A model generated the notes under the pieces. It was not told the DNA's origin. It saw nothing but the letters and a program-made list of their open reading frames with translations, and did no database searches. Shown piece after piece: positions 15,647-24,493 of a stretch of 64,000 nt of DNA. The stretch covers positions 248,001 to 312,000 of the forward strand of contig NC_009706.1 of assembly GCF_000016505.1 (NCBI RefSeq). The letters run 5' to 3'. Every line of letters starts with the position of its first letter. Within the stretch, counting starts at the first letter, position 1. The stretch comes from Clostridium kluyveri DSM 555. Its GTDB lineage: Bacteria; Bacillota; Clostridia; Clostridiales; Clostridiaceae. A program made the translations under genes and the position numbers.

Positions 15647-15724
15647 TGGAATAATGTACGCGGCAGATCGTTTTTACATCTTGAGATGTTGCTTTGGGAG
15701 CAGGGCTATGCCCGAAAAAGCAAA

Positions 15725-15752
15725 ACCACTAGTTTTACTAGTGGATTTTTAT
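15725..15752 (+). terminator. Terminator-like hairpin before the recombinase
   Basis: CCACTAG TTTTA CTAGTGG followed by ATTTTT. It may end the IS remnant transcript. It touches the recombinase start, so it could also be part of a res-type site. Confidence 0.6.
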
Positions 15753-15753
15753 T

Positions 15754-16371
15754 GTGAATAATAAAATGTTTGGTTATGTAAGAGTTTCAAGTAAAGAACA
15801 AAATATTGAGCGACAAATAAAAGAGATACAGGAATTAGGTATTAATGAAAGAGATATATTTATTGATAAGAGAAGTGGTAAGGACTTTAATAGGCATCAA
15901 TATCAAGCATTAAAACAATGTTTACGTGAAGGGGATCTATTATACATTAAATAACTTGATAGATTCGGACGTAATTATAAAGAAATAATGCAGGAGTGGA
16001 ATATTATCACTAAAGAAATTAGAGCAGATATAAAAGTATTGGATATGGATTTATTGGATACGACTAAAAATAAAGACTTACTTGGAAATTTCATAAGTGA
16101 TTTAGTATTGCAGGTACTGAGTTTCGTAGCTGAAAATGAGCGTAAAAATATAAAACAGAGACAAGCAGAAGGAATAGCAATCCTTAAAGCTAAAAATGGA
16201 GGTAAAGGAATAGGTAGACCGGCAGCACAATATCCAAATAATTTTAAAGAGGTACATGATAAATGGAGAGCAGGAGATATTACTGCTGTGGTAGCTATGA
16301 AGGAATTAGGGTTAAAAAAGAATACGTTTTATAAACTAGTAAGAAAGTATTCAAAAGTCGATTGTAAGTAG
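15754..16371 (+). pseudogene. Serine recombinase (resolvase family) broken by one stop codon
   Basis: Read through, this is a ~205-residue small serine recombinase. The first part has YVRVSSKEQNIERQ (catalytic Ser in VSS) up to GDLLYIK. TAA at 15952-15954 then replaces what is usually Ser or another residue, and the same frame goes on with LDRFGRNYKEIMQEW, ending in a helix-turn-helix (AVVAMKELGLKKNTFYKLVRKY). A single base change would restore it. The start is GTG 15754 or ATG 15766; neither has a good ribosome site. It is probably inactive. Confidence 0.85.
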
Positions 16372-16831
16372 ATAGGACAATCTTTATAAATACATAAACG
16401 TTTATGAAAATAAAAAATTGCTTCCTATTATATATGTATTTAATTAAGCAATAAAATTATCAAGAGTTAAAAGAAAAAAGAATTGAAAAAAATCATAGAC
16501 AAAAAGTAAATGTTATAAAAACTAGTAAAGATTTACGGATGAACTTACTATAATGTGGTTGTGGCAGTAGTTACCAATAATACAAATGGAGAAGAAATGA
16601 AAGAGTTGGTGAAATAACAAAAGGTTATGTATGCAGACATAGAATAATGGGTGGAAATATAGAGTACAGAGTTAAAAAAAGGCTTACCTTTAGGTGGTAT
16701 CTGTGATATAAAGATAGTAAGCCACTGGTATCTGAAGTTAATGGCTAAAGATATAAATATAAGTTTAATACATATCATAGCTAATATTGAAATTTTCTGA
16801 TAAAATAAAGCTATAAGAGAGGAATGATTAC
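16372..16831. other. AT-rich gap with a possible decayed gene
   Basis: No intact gene. The plus-strand frame around 16555-16800 reads VVVAVVTNNTNGEEMKELVK, then stops, then ...KKGLPLGGICDIKIVSHWYL and more, with three internal stops. It may be an eroded gene but I do not recognise it. The end of the gap holds AGAGAGGAATG, the ribosome site of the next gene. Confidence 0.4.
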
Positions 16832-17725
16832 ATGGAAAGATTAAAGCCTTTAAATGACTTCATCTTTAAGAAAACCTTTGGTGAAGATGAAACAAAGGAT
16901 AACCTAATAGCATTACTTAATGCGATTTTAAGTAAAAAAGATATAGATAAATTAGTAACACTGGAAATAGTTGAAAATAAGCAGCTAACACCAGAACTTA
17001 TAGAGGATAAGACGGGTATAATAGATGTCAGAGCTAAAATAGCAGATGGTACACAACTAGAAATAGAAGTACAATTAACCAACCAGCATAATATGGATAA
17101 AAGAACCTTATGGTATTGGGGAGAAATATATTCAAATGGCATTAAAAAGGGAGAAGATTACAAAAAGCTTGCAAAGGTAATAACTATAAACATACTTGAC
17201 TTTGAATATATTAAAATACCAGATAAATTCCATACAACATTCCACTTATGGGAAGATGAAGTTAAAGACTATATGCTAACAGATGTAATAGAGGTTCATT
17301 TCATAGAAGTTGAAAAATTTAAGAAGCTAGAAAATAAAAATCTAAAGGAAGATAAGCTTCAAAGGTGGCTATCATTCTTTAGAGAAGATATAAATAAAGA
17401 AGAATTAGAGGAGTTGATGGATATGGATGCAGATATCAGGAAAGCAGAAGAAAAAATAAAATATCTAAGTAGTGATCCAGAAACATTAGCACTTTACAAA
17501 GCAAGGGAAAGGTCACTGCATGAGAGAGCTAATATGATTAGTTCTGCTAAAGAAGAAGGAAGAGAAGAAGGAAGAGAAGAAGGAAGAGAAGAAGGAGCTA
17601 ATGAAAAAGCAATAAAGTTAGCAAAAAATTTTTTGAAAATGGGATTGACAGTTAAACAAGTTGCAGAAGGTTCAGAACTTCCATTAGAGAAAGTAATTGA
17701 ATTAAAAAAACAAATGTCTAACTAG
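16832..17725 (+). CDS. Rpn/PD-(D/E)XK-type nuclease
   Basis: 297 residues of the Rpn / 'PD-(D/E)XK nuclease family transposase' group. The N-terminal signature is MERLKPLNDFIFKKTFGEDETKDNLIALLNAIL. The catalytic core is GIIDVRAKI (Asp) followed by LEIEVQL (Glu-x-Gln). These proteins nick DNA and promote recombination, and are common in multiple copies in clostridia. The C-terminal third has a tandem GREE repeat (17550-17597) and a short helix-turn-helix-like end. GAGAGG lies before ATG 16832. Confidence 0.85.
   Translation: MERLKPLNDFIFKKTFGEDETKDNLIALLNAILSKKDIDKLVTLEIVENKQLTPELIEDKTGIIDVRAKIADGTQLEIEVQLTNQHNMDKRTLWYWGEIYSNGIKKGEDYKKLAKVITINILDFEYIKIPDKFHTTFHLWEDEVKDYMLTDVIEVHFIEVEKFKKLENKNLKEDKLQRWLSFFREDINKEELEELMDMDADIRKAEEKIKYLSSDPETLALYKARERSLHERANMISSAKEEGREEGREEGREEGANEKAIKLAKNFLKMGLTVKQVAEGSELPLEKVIELKKQMSN
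17550..17597 (+). repeat. 12-bp tandem repeat in the nuclease gene
   Basis: About four units of GAAGAAGGAAGA, coding for repeated EEGR. The duplicated fragment downstream has fewer units, so the tract changes in length. Confidence 0.85.
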
Positions 17726-17738
17726 GTATAGCTAATTT

Positions 17739-17774
17739 AGAGGAATAGTATATAAAAACTGTTCCTCTTTCTTT
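17739..17774 (+). terminator. Terminator after the nuclease gene
   Basis: AGAGGAA ... TTCCTCT followed by TTCTTT, 14 bases after the stop codon. Confidence 0.65.
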
Positions 17775-17780
17775 AGATAA

Positions 17781-18089
17781 GATATTATAAGTAAAGAAGA
17801 ATTAGAGGAGTTGATGGATATGGATGTAGATATCAAGAAAGCAGAAGAAAAAATAAAATATCTAAGTAGTGATCCAGAAACATTAGCACTTTACAAAGCA
17901 AGAGAAAGGTCACTGCATGAGAGAGCTAATATGATTAGTTCTGCTAAAGAAGAAGGAAGAGAAGAAGGAGCTAATGAGAAGGCTATAGAAAGTGCCATAA
18001 ACTTTTTAAGACTTGGTATAAATGAGGAAATAGTAGCTAAAGGAACAGGATTAACAATAGAAAAGGTAATCGACCTAAAAAACAGATAG
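17781..18089 (+). pseudogene. Duplicated 3' fragment of the Rpn-type nuclease
   Basis: The frame reads DIISKEELEELMDMDVDIKKAEEKIKYLSSDPETLALYK and on to the end. It copies the last ~110 codons of the preceding gene nearly word for word up to SSAKEEGREEG, then diverges (AIESAINFLRLGINEEIVAKGTGLTIEKVIDLKNR), so the donor was a paralogue or the end has drifted. It lacks the catalytic domain. A TTG at 17811 could start a 92-residue peptide but has no ribosome site. Confidence 0.75.
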
Positions 18090-18428
18090 CTAACTAAGTA
18101 TGGAGTTATTGCCCTCATCTTTATATAAATACAAAATTGTGATGTAATTTAACAGGGTAAAATGAAGGCAAATTAATTGTATGATGAAGTGAAATAATAT
18201 AAAATCAGTGATTTTTAAGATTTACACACAAATTACACACGACCAGAAATATGAGGTTTGGAATTATCAATATGTAGTATTTGAAGTGGCTGCATAAGCG
18301 TTATATATAGTAGATTTTAGAAAATTTGATTTAGTACCTCTGTTCTCAAAGAGATAAAGAAAATACATATAAATTATATGATTTATATTATACAATTCAT
18401 TATCTTAGGTTCACAATATAAGAAATTA

Positions 18429-18479
18429 AGAGGTTGTAATTTAGATTTTAATGATTTAAATTACAGCCTCTATTTTTTA
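18429..18479 (+). terminator. Strong plus-strand terminator in the 18.1-18.6 kb gap
   Basis: 15-bp arms AGAGGTTGTAATTTA / TAAATTACAGCCTCT with one G-T mismatch, followed by ATTTTTTAT. The rest of the 515-base gap is AT-rich and I see no gene in it. Confidence 0.8.
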
Positions 18480-18604
18480 TGATATTGTAAGTAAGGATAA
18501 GTAGATTTTTTAGTATATAAGTTTAAATTATAAAAATATATTAATAACTTTTAAATCCTTAGGTAAAAATATATATGTTGAAATAATTATAGGGAGTGAG
18601 TTTT

Positions 18605-19321
18605 TTGAAGGTAAAAAATATAGGTTTTGTATTTACTGTAACTTTAACGCTGATATTTATTTTTATATTAAATAATATATATATACCTTTAGGATTAAGT
18701 AGTAATAATATTGTTAAAGCTGTAGAGAAGGAGAGTATTACAGTACTCTTAGATCCTGGGCACGGGGGAATAGACAGTGGGGCTGTATCAAAAGATGGTA
18801 TAATGGAAAAAGATATAAACTTAAAAATAAGTAATAAACTCAAGGACAAGTTATTGGGAAAAGGATATAAAGTGGTTATGACACGATATGAGGATAAAGG
18901 TCTTTATACGGATTGTGGAAGGATAAGGAAGAAGAAGATAGAGGATTTGGATAATAGGTGTAAGTTGAAAGAGGATTCTAAATGTAATATGTTTATAAGT
19001 ATACATTTAAATATGTTTCCTCAGTCCAAATATTACGGTGCTCAAGTGTGGTATTCTAAAAATGAAAACAGCAGAAGATTTGCTGGTATTCTTCAGAAGA
19101 ATTTAGTTAATGATTTAGATAATAGTAATAATAGAAAAGAAAAAGCAGCTTTTGATTCCTATAAAGTATTAAGGTGCAAAGACAGTATGCCTTCAGTACT
19201 AATAGAATGTGGCTTTCTATCTAACACTGAAGAAAAAAATAAATTGTTAAAGGATGAATATCAGGATAAAATAGCAGAATGTATAAAAAAATCTATTAAT
19301 GAATATTATTCCTTAAATTAA
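18605..19321 (+). CDS. cwlD: N-acetylmuramoyl-L-alanine amidase, CwlD type
   Basis: About 238 residues. It removes stem peptides from muramic acid, a step in making the muramic-delta-lactam of spore cortex. A signal/anchor segment (IGFVFTVTLTLIFIFILNNIYI) is followed by an Amidase_3 domain. Zinc ligands are His in LLDPGHGGIDSG, Glu in MEKDINL and His in FISIHLN; the catalytic Glu is in LIECGFLSN. I prefer TTG 18605 because AGGGAG lies 8 bases upstream; GTG 18596 overlaps that site. It stands alone between a terminator and the GntR gene. Confidence 0.88.
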   Translation: MKVKNIGFVFTVTLTLIFIFILNNIYIPLGLSSNNIVKAVEKESITVLLDPGHGGIDSGAVSKDGIMEKDINLKISNKLKDKLLGKGYKVVMTRYEDKGLYTDCGRIRKKKIEDLDNRCKLKEDSKCNMFISIHLNMFPQSKYYGAQVWYSKNENSRRFAGILQKNLVNDLDNSNNRKEKAAFDSYKVLRCKDSMPSVLIECGFLSNTEEKNKLLKDEYQDKIAECIKKSINEYYSLN

Positions 19322-19606
19322 TGCCTAAAAATATTTGGCTTGCAATTTAGAAAGAATAAGACTGCAGTACTTAAATATAGGTAACTGCAGTTATTGAATT
19401 ATATGCGAAAAAGGATAATTATCAGTCACATAGTGTAATTTAGCTTGTGTTATTATGTCTCATAAAATATTAAAAATAAAATATTTTATTCACAAATCTT
19501 CCTGATTGTAATAGCATTTAAAGAATATTGATATTTATCTTGCACTATGCTAACATTTAGGTAAAGAAATGGGTTTATACAATAGTAATAGTTCAGTAGT
19601 TTTGAG

Positions 19607-20584
19607 GTGAGTACCATAGACATTAAAATAAATAAGGACAGCAGTGTCCCGTTATATTTACAGATTAAAAAACAAATAATAAATTTATTAAAAAGAAATA
19701 TTTTAAAGGTAGGTGATAAGATGCCTACAGAAAGGGAATTATCTGACAAGCTTAAGGTAAGTAGAAATACCATAAGTACAGCTTATAATGAATTAGAACA
19801 GGAAGGTATCTTGAGATCCTATCAGGGAAGAGGAACTTTTGTTGAAGGAGAATTAAATATTTGGAAAATTCAGAATATAAAACAAAAAATAATAAAATTT
19901 ATAGATCTTGGATTTGAAGAAGCAGTAAGAATAGGAATGGATGTGGATGAATTTTTAGAGGTTATCACTCAAAGAGTAAGAGAAAAAAGAGATTTTATGA
20001 GTAAGATAACTGCCATATATGTGGAGTGTAATATTGAACAAGCTGAAATATTTGGAAAACAACTTATGGAAAATACAGATATGAATATAGTTTCTGTTAC
20101 ACTTGAGGATATAAGTAAGGGTAGTAATGAAATTAATAAAGTTATAGAAAAAAGTCAGATTATAATAACTACATTTAATCATGTTAATGAAGTAACTATG
20201 TTAACTAAAAAGTTTCAAAAAGAAATAATAGGAGTTTCAATAAATGTAGACTTAGAAACTATAGTTAAGATTGCAAGGTATCCTGAAGAAACTAAGTTTG
20301 CATTTATTTGTATATCAAATGAATTCATGTTTAAGGCTAGAGGAGCACTTGAAAAGGCTGGACTTCACAATATAAATATGCAATTTACCAATACCATGAA
20401 TAAGCAGGAGCTTTTAAAGATAATAAATAGTTCGGATGTATTAGTAGTATCCCCCGGAAGATATAAAGATGTTAAGTTATATGATGTAAATCATAAACAT
20501 ATAATGAAATTTTTATATAATGTAGATGATAATTCTATAAGGGATTTAAAATCAAAAATAATTGAGCTTAAATACAATAAATGA
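19607..20584 (+). CDS. GntR-family transcription regulator
   Basis: 325 residues. The N-terminal winged helix is clear (VPLYLQIKKQIINLL...GDKMPTERELSDKLKVSRNTISTAYNELEQEGILRSYQGRGTFV). The C-terminal ~230 residues are an alpha/beta effector domain that I cannot name. It stands just before the glmE-like/fumarase/citX-like cluster and probably controls it. The start is odd: GTG 19607 lies inside the GAGGTGA ribosome site, while the in-frame ATA at 19616 gives the usual family beginning (M)DIKINKDSSVPLYLQ. Confidence 0.85.
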   Translation: MSTIDIKINKDSSVPLYLQIKKQIINLLKRNILKVGDKMPTERELSDKLKVSRNTISTAYNELEQEGILRSYQGRGTFVEGELNIWKIQNIKQKIIKFIDLGFEEAVRIGMDVDEFLEVITQRVREKRDFMSKITAIYVECNIEQAEIFGKQLMENTDMNIVSVTLEDISKGSNEINKVIEKSQIIITTFNHVNEVTMLTKKFQKEIIGVSINVDLETIVKIARYPEETKFAFICISNEFMFKARGALEKAGLHNINMQFTNTMNKQELLKIINSSDVLVVSPGRYKDVKLYDVNHKHIMKFLYNVDDNSIRDLKSKIIELKYNK

Positions 20585-20695
20585 TAATTTTAAAGATACT
20601 TTTTGTACTAAGCAAATATAATTATAATGTAATAGATTTATTAAGTTTAAAAGGTCATAGAATGGAATAAGTTAAAAATATAGAGGGGAATAGGT

Positions 20696-21988
20696 ATGAA
20701 ATTAAAAAATGAAAAATGGCCGGAAGAATATTTTTTTAAAACTAGAAATAAAATATTAAATTATGATATTAAAGGTGCTGTGGATTATTTAAGAAAGGTG
20801 CCAGATTATAAAAATTTTTCGAAGAGACTTATAGCAGCAAAAGAGGATTTTATAACTTTAATACAACCAGGAATGGCTAACATACCAGAGGAACGGCTTG
20901 GATTATTAAAATATTTACAAGATGAAGGTAAACCAGACTTACTTTTGGTCAGTATGTACAATAGCGTAGCGCAAAATGAAAATAATAGTTCTTCAAATTT
21001 AAAATACTTTATCGAAGAATGTAGAGAAATATGTGAATCTGTTGATTTGCCTATTCAAGGTACATATAATACTTTTGATTGTAAACTTCTAGCAGAAATA
21101 ATTTGTTTGTGTGGTTTTACATCTAGTCAAGGAGGAGCAATATCTCATAATATACTTAATGCAACAAATATACCTATAGAAAAATCTATTCTAGACTGGC
21201 AATATTGCGATAGATTAGTCGGATTTTACGAAGAACAGGGTATATCCATAAATAAGGAGACTTTTGGAGTGGCTAACTATAATGCTTTGATTCCTCCAAG
21301 TATTTCAAATGCAGTATCTATAATAGAAGGACTGCTTGCAGCAGAACAAGGTGTTAAGAATATAACCGTAGGAATAACACAAGGGGGGAATTTGATTCAG
21401 GATATAGCATCTATAAAAGCTTTAGAAGAACAGATAGGGGAATATATGAAAGATTATGGATATAAAGATGTTTATATAACTACATCATTTCATCAAAGTA
21501 TGTTAAAATCTTCAGAGGATAAAGGGAAGAATTTTGGAACTACATCTGTAGGAACAGTTACAGCAGTTTTAGCAGGAGCTACAAAGGTTGTAATAAAGAC
21601 CTCCAAATTAACTAAAGAAGTTAATAGTGCCATAATACGTGCTGCAAAAATGCCAGTAGATATTTTAGGTGGACAAAGGCTTGCTATGTCTAAGGAATTA
21701 GAAACAGAGGTAGTTATAATTAAAGCAGAAGTAAAGTGTATATTAGACAAGGTTTTAGAATTGGGAAGGGGAGATCTAGCTGTAGGAGTGGTAGAAGCTT
21801 TTGAAAATGGGGTCATAGACATTCCTGTGGCTTCTGAGAGATATAGTAAAGATGGAGGGATGACTTCTGCCAGAGATAACACAGGAGCAATAAGGTATAT
21901 GAGATTTGGTAATATACCTTTTACACAAGAACTAAAAAATTTTAATAAGAGAAAGATGGAAGGTAAGAATATCAAAAATAAATTTTAA
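20696..21988 (+). CDS. Glutamate mutase epsilon-like protein lacking catalytic residues
   Basis: 430 residues, clearly homologous to the epsilon chain of methylaspartate mutase (LLKYLQDEG, SILDWQYCDRLVGFYEEQG, PPSISNAV, LLAAEQGVKNITVG, ILDKVLELGRGDLAVG). The residues that hold glutamate in C. cochlearium GlmE (Arg66, Arg100, Arg149) align here with Gly59, Ala92 and Thr123. Glu171, Tyr177 and Tyr181 align with Gln145, His151 and Asn155. About 25 residues are missing after Ala92 and about 45 at the C-terminus. No B12-binding sigma subunit gene is nearby. It cannot be an ordinary glutamate mutase; its substrate is unknown. Confidence 0.85.
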   Translation: MKLKNEKWPEEYFFKTRNKILNYDIKGAVDYLRKVPDYKNFSKRLIAAKEDFITLIQPGMANIPEERLGLLKYLQDEGKPDLLLVSMYNSVAQNENNSSSNLKYFIEECREICESVDLPIQGTYNTFDCKLLAEIICLCGFTSSQGGAISHNILNATNIPIEKSILDWQYCDRLVGFYEEQGISINKETFGVANYNALIPPSISNAVSIIEGLLAAEQGVKNITVGITQGGNLIQDIASIKALEEQIGEYMKDYGYKDVYITTSFHQSMLKSSEDKGKNFGTTSVGTVTAVLAGATKVVIKTSKLTKEVNSAIIRAAKMPVDILGGQRLAMSKELETEVVIIKAEVKCILDKVLELGRGDLAVGVVEAFENGVIDIPVASERYSKDGGMTSARDNTGAIRYMRFGNIPFTQELKNFNKRKMEGKNIKNKF

Positions 21989-22030
21989 AATAATCTGATC
22001 AAATATATTAAGGGGGAACAGTGTTAAATT

Positions 22031-22873
22031 ATGAGAGAGATACATATATCTGATATAGTAAAAGCCGTAAGGAAACTTTGCATAGATGCCAACCATTATC
22101 TTCCAGAGGATGTTAAAGAAGAAATAAAAAAGTATGCAGAAGAAGAAAATTGGCCTATGGCAAAAGATATTCTGTATAAGATACTTAAGAATATAGATAT
22201 ATGCAATAATGAAAATGTACCTATGTGTCAGGATACAGGAATGGCCTGTGTTTTTATAAAAATTGGGCAGGATGTTCATGTAGTGGGTGGAAGTATAGAA
22301 GATGCTGTAAATGAAGGAGTCAGGCAGGGGTATATAGAAGGGTACTTAAGAAAATCCATAGTTTGTGATCCTTTAAATAGGATAAATACTAGAGATAATA
22401 CTCCAGCAGTAATATGTTATGAAATAGTTGCAGGAGATAAATTTAATATAACAGTAGCTCCCAAAGGATTTGGCTCGGAAAATATGAGTCAGATTAAAAT
22501 GTTAAAACCGGCAGATGGAATAGAGGGAGTCAAGGATTTTATAGTAGGTGTGGTGAAAGAGGCGGGTGCTAACCCCTGTCCTCCTATAGTAGTTGGTGTA
22601 GGTATAGGAGGTACCTTTGATAAGGCTGCAAATCTTGCTAAAAAAGCACTTGTAAGACCTTTGTCTTTAAGAAATAAAAATAAATTTTATAAAGATTTAG
22701 AAGAAGAACTCTTAGTTAAAATAAATTCTCTTGGAATAGGTCCTCAGGGATTTGGAGGTAAAACCACAGCTCTTGCAGTAAATATAGAAACTTATCCTAC
22801 ACATATAGCGGGATTGCCTGTAGCAGTAAATATAAATTGTCATGTTACAAGACATAAAGAAATAGAATTATAA
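22031..22873 (+). CDS. Class I fumarase/mesaconase, alpha subunit
   Basis: 280 residues, the N-terminal half of two-subunit class I hydro-lyases (fumarase, L-tartrate dehydratase, mesaconase). Three cysteines for the [4Fe-4S] cluster are visible: PMCQDTGM, GANPCPPIVVG and NINCHVTRH. The glycine-rich GVGIGGTFDKAA segment is also conserved. It starts 42 bases after the glmE-like gene, behind AAGGGGGA, and is followed by its beta subunit. In this setting mesaconate/citramalate is as likely a substrate as fumarate/malate; the sequence alone does not decide. Confidence 0.88.
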   Translation: MREIHISDIVKAVRKLCIDANHYLPEDVKEEIKKYAEEENWPMAKDILYKILKNIDICNNENVPMCQDTGMACVFIKIGQDVHVVGGSIEDAVNEGVRQGYIEGYLRKSIVCDPLNRINTRDNTPAVICYEIVAGDKFNITVAPKGFGSENMSQIKMLKPADGIEGVKDFIVGVVKEAGANPCPPIVVGVGIGGTFDKAANLAKKALVRPLSLRNKNKFYKDLEEELLVKINSLGIGPQGFGGKTTALAVNIETYPTHIAGLPVAVNINCHVTRHKEIEL

Positions 22874-22924
22874 TATTTAGTGATGATAGGAGTTGAAAAG
22901 TCGTTTAGTTGACGATAAGTATAA

Positions 22925-23491
22925 ATGGAAAAAAATATTACATGTCCTTTAACAGAGGAAAAAGTTAAAAGTTTAAAAGTGGGAGATAGTGTGTTAATAT
23001 CTGGAACCATATATACTGCCAGGGATGCTGCTCATAAAAGACTGATAAAATTAATAGAGGAAGGTAAAGAGCTTCCTATAGATATAAAAGATTCCATAAT
23101 ATATTATGCAGGACCTACTCCTGAAAAACCAGGCAATATTATAGGGTCTGTAGGTCCAACCACTAGCTATAGGATGGATTCTTTCACACCTATGTTATTA
23201 GACAAAGGGTTAAGGGGAATGATAGGAAAAGGTCTTAGGTCAAAAGAGGTTATAGAATCTATAAAAAAGAATAGAGGTATTTATTTTGCTGCTATAGGAG
23301 GTGCGGCAGCAATTATAGCAAAATGTGTAAAAAAAGTGGAAGTAGTGGCCTATGAAGATTTGGATTCAGAAGCTATAAGAAAATTGGAAGTAAAAGATTT
23401 CCCTGTAATTGTAGTGATAGATTCAGAAGGAAATAATTTATATGAGATAGGGAAAAAAAATTACTTAAACTTTAATAGTTCTGAAATTTAA
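22925..23491 (+). CDS. Class I fumarase/mesaconase, beta subunit
   Basis: 188 residues, usual length for the separate C-terminal subunit. Conserved parts are GDSVLISGTIYTARDAAHKRL, YYAGPTPEKPGNIIGSVGPTTSYRMD and MIGKGLRSKEV, then YFAAIGGAAAIIAKCVKKVEVVAYEDLDSEAI. It closes the active site of the alpha subunit. It starts 51 bases after the alpha gene. A tandem pair of this kind is normal in clostridia. Confidence 0.88.
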   Translation: MEKNITCPLTEEKVKSLKVGDSVLISGTIYTARDAAHKRLIKLIEEGKELPIDIKDSIIYYAGPTPEKPGNIIGSVGPTTSYRMDSFTPMLLDKGLRGMIGKGLRSKEVIESIKKNRGIYFAAIGGAAAIIAKCVKKVEVVAYEDLDSEAIRKLEVKDFPVIVVIDSEGNNLYEIGKKNYLNFNSSEI

Positions 23492-23672
23492 AATTTCAAC
23501 ATACTTAAAAATAAATTAATATAATTTTTTATAAATAACTTTAAAAAATACAATGGAATCTTAAAAAAATTCTGCCTATTTACGACATAAAGCTTGTAGA
23601 GATTCAACGAAAAAAGTATAATTATGAGTATACTACTAAGTCTTAAAGTTTAAAAAAGGAGGTTAAGAATAT

Positions 23673-23693
23673 ATAAGAATTAACAATTCTTAT
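23673..23693 (+). promoter_or_regulatory. Hairpin between ribosome site and start of the citX-like gene
   Basis: ATAAGAATT AAC AATTCTTAT, perfect 9-bp arms. The ribosome site AAGGAGG (23656-23662) lies before it and the first ATG (23703) after it, 40 bases away. The hairpin either brings the two together or the real start is the ATA at 23673. Confidence 0.55.
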
Positions 23694-23702
23694 TGGTGTA
23701 TT

Positions 23703-24398
23703 ATGGGTATTGATTTAACTGTAAATGATTTTAATGCTAAAGGTGGCATAAATAAAGGGAAAAATGATGATAATATAAATAAAAATGAAGTTGCTAGTGA
23801 TGTAGAGGGAGAACTTATTAAATCCATATATATGAATTGTATTTCAGAGAATTATAATGGAATAGATGCAATTATAGATAAGGAATATACTAGAGATGAT
23901 ATTATTAAAGATAAAAAAGAAAGAGAATGTAGGAGAAAATGGCTTATAAAGGATTATTTAGCACCTCTGCTCTCTATGAAAGTCAACTATCCAGGAATTT
24001 GTAAGAATAATTGTGTGAGCTTTGGAATAATGAAGATATTTTGCAGTTTGGTAATTAATGAATTTAAAGATAGAATAATGTATAAAGATTTACAAGTAAC
24101 AAGTGAAGGTCCTATACTGACCTTAGTTATTAATGGTGATGTCTGTAATATAAAGAGAAGGGTTATCGGTATAGAAGAAAATCACATCTTGGGAAAATAT
24201 ATTGATATAGAAGTATATAATAGTGATGGAACTAAGGTTAACAGAAAAAATCTTGGATTTAAACCTAAGAAATGCTATATGTGTGATGAAGAACTTTCGG
24301 ATTGCATAAATGATAAAAGGCATGATGTAAATGAAATGAAACAGTGCATAAAAAATGAACTTGAAAAGTATTTAAAGAACAATGAATTTAAAAATTAA
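23703..24398 (+). CDS. citX: CitX-like citrate/citramalate lyase holo-ACP synthase
   Basis: 231 residues. CitX transfers the phosphoribosyl-dephospho-CoA prosthetic group to the acyl carrier subunit of citrate lyase (and of citramalate lyase). Similarity lies in KERECRRKWLIKDYLAPLLSMKVNYPG, ILGKYIDIEVYNSDGTKVNRKNLG and the Cys-rich end KKCYMCDEELSDCINDKRH. The first ~60 residues are an Asn/Lys-rich extension not typical of CitX. No lyase subunit genes are in the window. The ATG used here lacks a nearby ribosome site (see the hairpin at 23673). Confidence 0.72.
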   Translation: MGIDLTVNDFNAKGGINKGKNDDNINKNEVASDVEGELIKSIYMNCISENYNGIDAIIDKEYTRDDIIKDKKERECRRKWLIKDYLAPLLSMKVNYPGICKNNCVSFGIMKIFCSLVINEFKDRIMYKDLQVTSEGPILTLVINGDVCNIKRRVIGIEENHILGKYIDIEVYNSDGTKVNRKNLGFKPKKCYMCDEELSDCINDKRHDVNEMKQCIKNELEKYLKNNEFKN

Positions 24399-24430
24399 AT
24401 CATGTGGAAAATTTAATTTTTAAGTAAATA

Positions 24431-24468
24431 ATTTAGTCTTTCAGGCAAATTTTTCTGAAGGGCTAAAT
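24431..24468 (+). terminator. Hairpin after citX-like gene
   Basis: ATTTAGTCTTTCAG / CTGAAGGGCTAAAT, 12 of 14 paired, but no T-run follows. A weak terminator or a regulatory hairpin before the TPR gene. Confidence 0.45.
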
Positions 24469-24493
24469 TAAAGCTGTTTAGGAGGAAATATAA

